DNA of 64,000 bases from Desulfosporosinus orientis DSM 765 (GTDB lineage Bacteria > Bacillota > Desulfitobacteriia > Desulfitobacteriales > Desulfitobacteriaceae): contig NC_016584.1 of assembly GCF_000235605.1 (NCBI RefSeq), forward strand, positions 3,088,001-3,152,000. The letters run 5' to 3'. The translations under genes and the position numbers were made by a program. Of this stretch, positions 8,552 through 16,051 are shown one piece after another; positions within the stretch are counted from its first letter, which is position 1; the number at the start of each line of letters is the position of its first letter. The notes under the pieces are model-generated. The model saw nothing but the letters and a program-made list of their open reading frames with translations, searched no databases and was not told where the DNA came from.

Positions 8552-10000
8552 CTATAATAGGTCATGTTTTACCATCAGACGGTAGAGAGTACTTTTTGAA
8601 AGATTCAGTAGACTAGCGGCCTTTTTGCGATTACCGTCACACTTCTCTAAAACTGAAATCAACTGTTCCTTTTCGGTTTCTTCTAATCTTGTTTTGAGCA
8701 TCTGACTATCACAGGATTTTTTCGAAATACTATGCAAATTGTGAAGGTACTGAAAAGCATCCATATCCAACATAGAGCCTAAACTGAAATTCATGGCTGA
8801 TTCCAAGACATTCTTTAACTCACGAATGTTACCGGGCCAATCATAGTCAACCAGTAATTTTTGTGCTTTAGAAGTTATCCCTACTATAGATAGATTTAGG
8901 TTCTTATTTAGTTCCAGAACAAAATAATTAGCTAATTTAAGAATGTCTTGTTTTCTTTCCCGTAGTGGGGGGGCGTGAAGATTGATCACATTTATACGAT
9001 AGTAAAGATCTTCTCTAAAAGTTCCTTTCTCGACTAAAGCGGGCAAATTCTTATTTGTAGCAGTTATGACTCGCACATCAACAGGAATAGTCTTCTCACT
9101 GCCAAGGCGTTCGATTACTTTTTCCTGTAATACTCTTAATAATTTTGCCTGCATTATCAATGGCATATCGCCGATTTCATCCAGGAAAATAGTGCCTTGA
9201 TTGGCTAGCTCAAATTTCCCCATCTTGCCCGCTTTCCTTGCTCCAGTAAAAGCGCCTTCCTCATAGCCAAACAGTTCAGATTCTAAGAGATTTTCTGGTA
9301 TAGCGGCACAGTTGACTTTAACGAAGGGATGAGAAGAACGGTCGCCGTGGAAATGTATCGCCTGAGCGAACAACTCTTTGCCAGTGCCACTTTCACCGGT
9401 TATTAAAACCGTTGACGGGGATTGACTGACCTTCAAGATCCTTTTTTTAAGTTCGATCATGATCGGAGTATTGCCAATTATGTTTTCGATGCCGAGCAAA
9501 GCTTTATTTGATTTGTTGAATTCATCTTTATACGAATTGAGTTCCATTATAGTTTGGGATACGTTTAACATAATGTCTTTCATTTGAAATCCGGAAAGTA
9601 TATCCACCCAGTTTTCGTTGAGTATTCTGCCTACATCTTTAGCATCAATACTTATGTACCGACAAAATACACCGACGAATTTTTCATCACGGTATACTGG
9701 ACTCTTTGAAGCAATAAAACTCGTTCTATCTATTTTCACATATTTCAAAGGTTCATAGGTTTGAGTTTTAATAACACGATCAATATTTTCTACATCGAAT
9801 TTTAGGTTTTTAAACTTGTGGTCTATACTGTGGCCAACTATTTCCTCTCTGGTAAGATTGTTGTATTTAACCACGGATTCATTGATGTATCTGATAATTC
9901 GATTTTCATCAATATAAAAAACACCTTCATAGGGGTTGTTTATAAACAAATGCAATATTTTGTTTTCGGGCAAATCAAAGTTGTTCTGCTCGTTTTTCAA
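8552..10000 (-). CDS. Sigma-54-dependent transcriptional activator with PAS sensor
   Basis: This 482-residue enhancer-binding protein has three parts. An N-terminal PAS domain lies at about residues 15-115. An AAA+ sigma-54 interaction domain lies at about 170-395, with Walker A GESGTGKE near residue 200, an intact GAFTGA sigma-54 contact loop near 250 and Walker B FLDEIGD. A Fis-type helix-turn-helix ends the protein (KKAASLLNLSKSTLYRLM). The TTG start at 10000 is preceded by AAGGAG at 7-base spacing. It is convergent to the acyl-CoA dehydrogenases and divergent from a sigma-54-driven nitroreductase/SDR unit, so it probably controls one or both. The PAS ligand is unknown. Confidence 0.92.
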   Translation of the reverse strand: MKNEQNNFDLPENKILHLFINNPYEGVFYIDENRIIRYINESVVKYNNLTREEIVGHSIDHKFKNLKFDVENIDRVIKTQTYEPLKYVKIDRTSFIASKSPVYRDEKFVGVFCRYISIDAKDVGRILNENWVDILSGFQMKDIMLNVSQTIMELNSYKDEFNKSNKALLGIENIIGNTPIMIELKKRILKVSQSPSTVLITGESGTGKELFAQAIHFHGDRSSHPFVKVNCAAIPENLLESELFGYEEGAFTGARKAGKMGKFELANQGTIFLDEIGDMPLIMQAKLLRVLQEKVIERLGSEKTIPVDVRVITATNKNLPALVEKGTFREDLYYRINVINLHAPPLRERKQDILKLANYFVLELNKNLNLSIVGITSKAQKLLVDYDWPGNIRELKNVLESAMNFSLGSMLDMDAFQYLHNLHSISKKSCDSQMLKTRLEETEKEQLISVLEKCDGNRKKAASLLNLSKSTLYRLMVKHDLL

Positions 10001-10083
10001 CTTTTTTCTCCTTATCTTTATTTACGATTAACACATTAAAAAAACAGAATCTTCTTAATATATTATACCAAAATAAGACTCTG

Positions 10084-10207
10084 CGTGGTATCCACTGATG
10101 GAAAAATTCGTTTTCGCTGAAAGCATGGCTATTGTTTGTTACTTTAGGCCCTTGCACGAATTATATTACCTGAATATCGAAGTTACTTAAGCCTGGCGAA
10201 TACCACG
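10084..10207. promoter_or_regulatory. Candidate activator-binding half-sites in the divergent region 10001-10380
   Basis: CGTGGTAT (10084-10091) and its reverse complement ATACCACG (10200-10207) form a widely spaced inverted pair. They lie 100-220 bases upstream of the sigma-54 promoter at 10308, a normal enhancer distance, and next to the divergent activator gene. Binding is inferred only. Apart from these sites and the promoter, the 380-base gap shows no gene. Confidence 0.35.
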
Positions 10208-10307
10208 AATCACAAATGAACCATTGGGCTCGAAAATGATCTCACTTCTGGCCTTTTCCCGCCTGATAGGGATTAATAAAGAGCGCTTTCACAGGCATTC
10301 ACGTAGT

Positions 10308-10323
10308 TGGCATAACAATTGCA
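10308..10323 (+). promoter_or_regulatory. Sigma-54 promoter of the nitroreductase/SDR unit
   Basis: TGGCATAACAATTGCA matches the -24/-12 consensus TGGCAC-N5-TTGCW, with the GG and GC doublets at correct spacing. It lies 58 bases before the nitroreductase start and is divergent from a sigma-54 activator gene. Confidence 0.8.
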
Positions 10324-10380
10324 GAATATTCAGTTCTAGTAATAATTAGTTTGAAAACAGAATTGAAGGGAGAGTTAATA

Positions 10381-11046
10381 ATGAACGTCACCAAAGCGTT
10401 GCACTCGCGCTATACCTGCCGCGCGTACAAACAACTTCCAGTAGACAAGGAAATTCTGTTTAGCATTTTGGAGGCTGCCAATCAGTCCTCATCCTGGGGG
10501 AACACACAACCTTGGGAAATATTCGTTGCCAGCGGAGCAGCCATTGATAGGCTGCGGGCGTCCTGTGCAGAAAGTTTTTCCAAGGGTGTTCAGCCCATTC
10601 CCGAGTTAGGTATGGTTGAAAATTGGCCGCTAGCATTAAAGACTCGTTATCAGGAAGTAGTTAAAGTAAGGCTTGCCAATGCTGGCATTGCCCGTGAAGA
10701 CCGTAAGGGACGTTTTCTACAGGCAGCGCAGGGTTTCGGTTTCTTTGGTGCTCCGGCAGTGATCTTTTTGTGCAGAGATCGCTCTCTGACCCAATGGTCT
10801 TTATTCGATCTGGGCCTTGTTGCTCAGGGTATAATGCTGTCGGCTGAGCAGATGGCGCTGAACACTGCTATAGCAGTGCAATGTGTATCATATCCAGAAT
10901 TGATTCGCGCAGAGTTAAACATCCCTGAAGATTTAGAGATTATTATAGGCATCGCCATTGGATATGGTGACCCCGATCATTTAGAGAATCGGATCCGGAT
11001 CGACCGCCGGGCTATAAAGGATGTAGTTCGATATAAAAATGTGTGA
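10381..11046 (+). CDS. Nitroreductase family protein (FMN-dependent)
   Basis: This 221-residue protein fits the nitroreductase fold. The N-terminal RYTCRAYKQLPVDKE segment carries the arginine and serine-like positions that bind FMN phosphate, and SSWGNTQPWEIFVAS is the second FMN-contact block. The C-terminal IGIAIGYGDP is also typical. Enzymes of this family reduce nitro groups, quinones, flavins or enones using NAD(P)H. ATG 10381 follows GAAGGGAGAG; an upstream TTG at 10351 has no ribosome-binding site. It is first in a probable sigma-54 operon with the SDR gene. In this acyl-CoA context it may reduce an activated double bond, but that is a guess. Confidence 0.85.
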   Translation: MNVTKALHSRYTCRAYKQLPVDKEILFSILEAANQSSSWGNTQPWEIFVASGAAIDRLRASCAESFSKGVQPIPELGMVENWPLALKTRYQEVVKVRLANAGIAREDRKGRFLQAAQGFGFFGAPAVIFLCRDRSLTQWSLFDLGLVAQGIMLSAEQMALNTAIAVQCVSYPELIRAELNIPEDLEIIIGIAIGYGDPDHLENRIRIDRRAIKDVVRYKNV

Positions 11047-11133
11047 GTAATTAGGTTGTTCGACCTCCATAATGAATATTGAAACTCCTTGCAAAGTGTT
11101 GAAAAATATTTAACGACGAAAGGGGTTAGAGAA

Positions 11134-12021
11134 ATGGAGAACTACAAAGGTAAAGTTGCTGTAATTACGGGTGGAGCAAATGGTATTGGATTTGGAATCG
11201 CCTTAGCACTGGCCAAGAAAGGCTGCAATATCGTGATAACCGATATAAATGTGAAGGCAGGCAAGATAGCTGAAAGCAAGTTGAATGCCGAAGGCATTAA
11301 GGCCTTGTTCATTGAGCACGACGTATCGAATGAAAACAGTTGGGATACCGCCATTGAGACGATTAAAAAAAAGTTTAGCGAAGTTAATTACTTGTTTAAC
11401 AATGCCGGAATCATGCTCAGGGCCACTCCTCTTGCTCAACTGACAGTTAGTGACTGGAGATGGATAATGGACGTTAATGTGTGGGGAGCGTTGTTTGGGC
11501 TGCAGAAATTCACTGAACTTATGGAGGGACAAGCAGTTCAAGGGCAGATCATTACGACTGCTTCAACGGCTGGTCTAGCACCTTTTTCAAACTGGGCAGC
11601 ATATTCGGTAAGTAAAACTGCCGTCATCCGTTTGGTCGAAAGTTATCAAGCGGAGGCCAACCTGCTTAAAAAGGACAAAGTGAAATATTCAGTTGTGATG
11701 CCGGCAGTAGTCGAAACCAATATTTCAAATTGCGAAGTGAATCGCCCATCAGAATATGCCAACTCTGACACTCCTGCTGAAGAAATCCCACCTTCTAAAG
11801 CTGGAACTCCAGAAGGGGATGCAATGGGAAAAATCACAGTAGAGTTGGCAGTTGAAAGGATACTGAAGCAGATTGATTATGGAAATACGTATATTTATAC
11901 TCACCGTAATTTGACCGCCAGCGTGATTATTGAGGAAACTAATGCAGTTCTCCTGAACAAAGCACCTGTTGATCAACTAGTACTGGATTATACTTATTAC
12001 GCAAAAAAATTGAAACGGTAA
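11134..12021 (+). CDS. Short-chain dehydrogenase/reductase (SDR)
   Basis: This 295-residue classical SDR has the cofactor motif TGGANGIG near the N-terminus, NNAG in the middle, a serine in TTASTAG, and the catalytic YSVSK tyrosine/lysine pair. Asp after beta-2 (ITDIN) suggests NAD(H) preference. It would oxidise a hydroxyacyl-CoA or an alcohol, or run in reverse. The ATG at 11134 is preceded by AAAGGGGTTAGAGAA. It follows the nitroreductase by 87 bases and ends in a strong inverted repeat, so the two genes form a probable operon. The C-terminal 40 residues are longer than minimal SDRs. Confidence 0.87.
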   Translation: MENYKGKVAVITGGANGIGFGIALALAKKGCNIVITDINVKAGKIAESKLNAEGIKALFIEHDVSNENSWDTAIETIKKKFSEVNYLFNNAGIMLRATPLAQLTVSDWRWIMDVNVWGALFGLQKFTELMEGQAVQGQIITTASTAGLAPFSNWAAYSVSKTAVIRLVESYQAEANLLKKDKVKYSVVMPAVVETNISNCEVNRPSEYANSDTPAEEIPPSKAGTPEGDAMGKITVELAVERILKQIDYGNTYIYTHRNLTASVIIEETNAVLLNKAPVDQLVLDYTYYAKKLKR

Positions 12022-12032
12022 CATTTATCCGT

Positions 12033-12074
12033 CTGGCCAACCATTATCCGAACAGACGGATAATGGTTGGCCAG
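12033..12074 (+). terminator. Perfect 18-bp hairpin after the SDR gene
   Basis: CTGGCCAACCATTATCCG (12033-12050) pairs perfectly with its reverse complement at 12057-12074 across a 6-base loop. It begins 11 bases after the SDR stop. The following ATATCATT is not a strong U-run, so termination may be partial. Confidence 0.6.
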
Positions 12075-12314
12075 ATATCATTAGGAAAAATAATTGCTTC
12101 TGGTTTCTAGCTGTTAATTCTGAAGTACGCTTTGCACTCTCACCGGACATGGGAGGGACTACTCGCCTTGCAAAATTGGTAAGAACAAGGCGTAATGTTT
12201 AAGCGTAATAATGCATACTTTAGCCTTGAATGCTCTCAAGAAACCAATAGATTTTGGATAAGACCTAACAAGATTTCCTAAGGCAAGAGAATGCCAACAA
12301 TTCATCACGGTGAC

Positions 12315-12365
12315 TTGACAGCTGACCTTATCAACCCTATACTAATTATACTATACTAATTATAC
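12315..12365 (+). promoter_or_regulatory. Sigma-A-type promoter overlapping a tandem 14-mer repeat, in the 680-base gap before the molybdoenzyme
   Basis: TTGACA (12315-12320) and TATACT (12338-12343) are separated by exactly 17 bases. The -10 box starts a perfect tandem repeat of TATACTAATTATAC (12338-12351 and 12352-12365), which could be an operator. The promoter points to the molybdoenzyme gene about 360 bases downstream. The rest of 12075-12701 holds a minor inverted repeat (12164-12192) and the palindrome listed next, but no gene that I can see. Confidence 0.65.
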
Positions 12366-12490
12366 TTATTTATATTAAAGGTAATTTGAATCCATTATTT
12401 GTCTTGTGGCTTTTCCGCTCAAGGTATGGACGGTAAATAACAGGGCCAAGAAAACGTTTCAAAACGCAGAGAGAAGAAGGAGAGGGATTC

Positions 12491-12524
12491 CTTTAATATG
12501 AATGATCATTCATTCATATTAAAG
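12491..12524. promoter_or_regulatory. Perfect 15-bp inverted repeat, FadR/TetR-like operator
   Basis: CTTTAATATGAATGA, then TCAT, then the exact reverse complement of the first arm. The core ATGAATGA-N4-TCATTCAT closely matches the operator known for the TetR-family fatty-acid regulator FadR of Bacillus. It lies 177 bases before the molybdoenzyme start and downstream of the promoter at 12315. No TetR-family gene is in the window, so the regulator would be encoded elsewhere. Confidence 0.6.
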
Positions 12525-12701
12525 GTTATATAAATACGTTCTGAATCTTCTCTGAATATTAGCGAATAAACTTAGAAAGGGGTCGATAAAACAAGATGAT
12601 GCAGAATATGCCCAACTTGTTCATTAAGGTTAATTAAATGGTGTTATTTGCTTTGATCATGCAAGGAACTAATTTGATTGAAAGAAAGAGGAGGGTCAAA
12701 C

Positions 12702-14948
12702 TTGAGCGAATGGAAAAAGACCGGATGCGTACTTTGTGGTCAAAATTGTGGTCTCGAGGCACAGGTGGAGAACAATCGAATTGTTAAGGTCAGACCAGAC
12801 AAAGAAAATCCCCGCAGTCAGGGATATGCCTGTCGGAAAGGGCTCAATATTGCTTATTATCAGCATCACAACGACCGGCTTACACACCCGTTAAAAAAAG
12901 TGGGGGACGGTTTCGTGCGCATTTCCTGGGAACAGGCGCTCACTGAGATAGCGGAGAAACTTCGCTCCATTGTCAATGAGCACGGGCCTCGCTCGTTGGC
13001 CTTTATGGGGCTGGGCGGTTTGGGAGGACATTCTGAAGCGGTATTCGGACTTCGTCTTTTGCGTTCTCTGGGCTCTAAATATTACTATAATGCCTTGGCT
13101 GGTGAACTTACCGGAATGTTCTGGGGCTATGGACGGACTATCGGGAGACAATACAATTTTACCATCCCTGATCACGACCGGACCGATATGCTTCTGGCTA
13201 TTGGTTGGAATGGTATGATGAGCCATCAAATGCCTCAGGCCAGACGGTTTCTTGATCAGATGTCCAAAGAGCCCGACAAACTTCTGGTGGTCATAGATCC
13301 GCGACGTTCGGAGACGGCTACAAAAGCGGATATTCATTTGGCTTTGCGTCCGGGTACCGATGCACTGCTAACTCGAGCTCTGATTGCTATTATCCTACAA
13401 GAAGGGTGGCAAAACCAGGAGTATATTGACGAGCATGTCAGTCAATTTGAGCAGATCAGCCCCTGGTTTAAGGGTTTTGATGCTCTTGAGGCCTGTCGGG
13501 TATGTGAACTGGACTACAATCAAGTCAAAGAAGTGGCTAGGCTTTTTGCCACTCGCAAATCGTCGCTCCATGCAGACCTCGGGGTATTGATGGGCAGGCA
13601 TAGCACGGTAACTACTTATTTAGAAATTATTCTGCTCGCCATCTGTGGTCGGCTTTTTGTACCGGGAGGGAATGTTGTTCCTGGCTATTTAATGACTATG
13701 GGAGCACATACAGATGATCGAAACCCCAAAAACTGGCGAACGATGAAGACTGGATTTCCTGCTCTTCTCGGTATGCATCCGCCTAACGTTATGCCAGAAG
13801 AAATTAACAATGATCATACGGAACGGCTGCGGGCAGTGATCGTCTCTTCCAGTAACCCCATTCGTTCTTTTGCAGATACAACAGCCTATGAACAAGCCTT
13901 CTCAAAGCTGGATCTATTGGTCACGGTTGATATTGCTATGACTGAGACAGCCAAGATGTCGGATTACGTTCTCCCGGATTGCTCCGCCTACGAGCGTTGG
14001 GATACTACTTACTTTCAGCTGAATTATCCTGAGATTTACTGCCAGATGCGCAGGCCCATCGTGGAACCAGAGGGTGAACCCCTTGAGGGGAGTGAGATCT
14101 TTACTCGTCTGGCTGACAAACTTGGTTTGATTCCGGACATCCCGGAATCACTCTATGTCGCAGCGGCTAAATCCAGGCTGGAATATGGTCAGGCATTATA
14201 CGCATATATGAAATCCGACTCCAAGGCAATGGCGGCGATGCCTTTTGTTGTGGCGAAAACCCTAGGCAAAGAAATGGGCTCAGTTAATGCAGCCTGGATG
14301 TGGGCATTGCTGCAGACCGTTCCCAAGAGTTTTAAGGAAAATGCAGCCCGGGTCGGCTTCAAACCAGGTCTTACAATGGGTGATGACATCTTCCTGGCCA
14401 TCATCGATCACCCTGAAGGGTTGTGGATCGGTAAAGTAGACCCGGACAACAACTTTACAAACATAAAAACCGATGATAATCGCATCAACTTATATATTCC
14501 GGAAGTTGCGGAATGGGTTAAAGGCATAACCCCAGAGTCTGAAGAAGAGCAATTACAGTCGGATGGGAAGTATCCGTTTGTTCTCTTAGCCGGAAGGCAC
14601 ACGGACATCAATGCCAATACCCTAATGCGCAATCCCGACTGGAACCGTGGGCGACGAGCTTGCGCCCTTGCCATGAATCCAGAAGACGCCGAGCGGTTAG
14701 GCCTAAGTGATCAACAAATTGTCCGGGTCACTACTGAGGCAGGGGTGGTGAACATCGAACTGGAAACCACAGTGGAAACTCGCCCCGGAATGGTGATCAT
14801 TCCCCACGGTTTTGGTTTGGAATACAACGGGGAGACATATGGGGTCGGTGTCAATCGCTTGACCAAAAACACTCACCGTGACAGCATCGCTGGTACTCCC
14901 TTACATCGTTATGTAAGGTGTAAGGTGGAAGCGGCTAGCGGATGCTAA
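12702..14948 (+). CDS. Molybdopterin oxidoreductase of the DMSO reductase family, single subunit
   Basis: This 748-residue protein begins with a [4Fe-4S] motif, Cys9, Cys12, Cys16 and Cys44 (C-x2-C-x3-C-x27-C), followed by the molybdopterin domain and a C-terminal dinucleotide-binding domain (from about residue 630, MNPEDAERLGL). The TTG at 12702 follows AGAGGAGGG at 7-base spacing. No twin-arginine signal is visible, so it is probably cytoplasmic. Where formate dehydrogenases carry Cys or Sec as metal ligand, the sequence reads NALAGELTGMFWGYGR, with no Cys. No iron-sulfur or membrane subunit follows. It may be an acetylene-hydratase-like or other redox-neutral or ferredoxin-linked enzyme; the substrate is not known. 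Confidence 0.85.
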   Translation: MSEWKKTGCVLCGQNCGLEAQVENNRIVKVRPDKENPRSQGYACRKGLNIAYYQHHNDRLTHPLKKVGDGFVRISWEQALTEIAEKLRSIVNEHGPRSLAFMGLGGLGGHSEAVFGLRLLRSLGSKYYYNALAGELTGMFWGYGRTIGRQYNFTIPDHDRTDMLLAIGWNGMMSHQMPQARRFLDQMSKEPDKLLVVIDPRRSETATKADIHLALRPGTDALLTRALIAIILQEGWQNQEYIDEHVSQFEQISPWFKGFDALEACRVCELDYNQVKEVARLFATRKSSLHADLGVLMGRHSTVTTYLEIILLAICGRLFVPGGNVVPGYLMTMGAHTDDRNPKNWRTMKTGFPALLGMHPPNVMPEEINNDHTERLRAVIVSSSNPIRSFADTTAYEQAFSKLDLLVTVDIAMTETAKMSDYVLPDCSAYERWDTTYFQLNYPEIYCQMRRPIVEPEGEPLEGSEIFTRLADKLGLIPDIPESLYVAAAKSRLEYGQALYAYMKSDSKAMAAMPFVVAKTLGKEMGSVNAAWMWALLQTVPKSFKENAARVGFKPGLTMGDDIFLAIIDHPEGLWIGKVDPDNNFTNIKTDDNRINLYIPEVAEWVKGITPESEEEQLQSDGKYPFVLLAGRHTDINANTLMRNPDWNRGRRACALAMNPEDAERLGLSDQQIVRVTTEAGVVNIELETTVETRPGMVIIPHGFGLEYNGETYGVGVNRLTKNTHRDSIAGTPLHRYVRCKVEAASGC

Positions 14949-15026
14949 AAAGATGTACCGCAAGTCTAGTTATTAAATGAAGCCCGAGAATAATGTTAGT
15001 TTAATCTAATATAGGGGGGAAGCAAT

Positions 15027-15995
15027 ATGAAAACCAGAATAACGGAGCTGCTTGGAATCGAACATCCCATCATTGCCGGAGGAATGCAGTGGATCTCCCG
15101 GGCGGAAATTGCCGCCGCCATATCGAACGCCGGAGCCCTGGGGACCATCACTGCGGCGACCCATACTACCAAGGAAGAACTGATTACCGAGATCAGGAAA
15201 ACCAGGGATCTTACAGACAGACCCTTTGGAGTAAATATATCTATGCTCCCTGAAACCACCCCCGGTGATATGACCTCAAAGTTCATGGAAGCAATAATAG
15301 AGGAGAAGGTTCCTGTGGTGGAAACCTCGGGTAGAAGCCCCGAGGCATACGTTCCTGCCCTGAAAAAAGCGGGGATTAAAATAATTCACAAGGTCCCGTC
15401 AATCAGGTTTGCCCTGAAAGCCGAGAGGGTAGGCGTTGACGCCGTGACCATCGTCGGCTTTGAGTGTGGAGGGCACCCGGGTATTGACGATGTGACAACC
15501 TTTGTAATGATTCCGAAAGCCGCCAGACTTCTGTCCATACCGGTCCTGGCCGGCGGTGGAGTAGCCGATGCTCGAGGACTTCTGGCCGCCCTAGCCATGG
15601 GGGCAGAAGGGGTGGTGATGGGCACCCGGTTTGTGGCTACCAAAGAGTGCGTAGCCCATCCAAATTATAAAGAATGGATGGTCAACGCCTCTGAGACCGA
15701 CACCATGATTATCCTGCGGTCCTTAAGGAACCCCTTGCGGGCCATCAAAAACAAGGCGGCATTAAAAGTGCTGGAGATGGAAAACCGTGGTGCCAAGCTG
15801 GAGGAACTGCTGACTGTTGTGGGCGGAGGAATCGGCAGGAAGGCCCTTATCGAGGGTGACATGGAAAACAGCACCTTTGCGCTGGGGCAGTGCATCGGGA
15901 ATATCGAGGACGTTTTACCGGTACGGGTAGTGATAGAGGAAATGGTAGAGGGGGCCGCAAAGGGTATGGAAAGGATGAAGTCCATTTTCAGTTGA
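15027..15995 (+). CDS. Nitronate monooxygenase/FabK-like flavoprotein
   Basis: This 322-residue TIM-barrel flavoprotein matches the 2-nitropropane dioxygenase/enoyl-ACP reductase II family. Visible features are the N-terminal IEHPIIAGGMQWIS, the GFECGGHPG segment and the FMN-phosphate loop VLAGGGVADARG. It may oxidise nitronates or reduce an enoyl thioester; context with acyl-CoA genes favours the second. ATG 15027 follows AGGGGGGAA. The DNA is clearly more GC-rich than upstream genes, a trait shared with the next gene. The last 15 codons have a degenerate copy at about 52023-52067, discussed in the findings. Confidence 0.85.
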   Translation: MKTRITELLGIEHPIIAGGMQWISRAEIAAAISNAGALGTITAATHTTKEELITEIRKTRDLTDRPFGVNISMLPETTPGDMTSKFMEAIIEEKVPVVETSGRSPEAYVPALKKAGIKIIHKVPSIRFALKAERVGVDAVTIVGFECGGHPGIDDVTTFVMIPKAARLLSIPVLAGGGVADARGLLAALAMGAEGVVMGTRFVATKECVAHPNYKEWMVNASETDTMIILRSLRNPLRAIKNKAALKVLEMENRGAKLEELLTVVGGGIGRKALIEGDMENSTFALGQCIGNIEDVLPVRVVIEEMVEGAAKGMERMKSIFS

Positions 15996-16051
15996 GCTGA
16001 AGATAGCGGATCAATTTCATAACAAGCATAGATTCAAAGGAGGACAAAACT

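Noticed and set aside
12702-14948. Formate dehydrogenase
   Set aside because: No Cys or Sec is seen at the metal-ligand region, and no beta or gamma subunits or maturation genes are adjacent.
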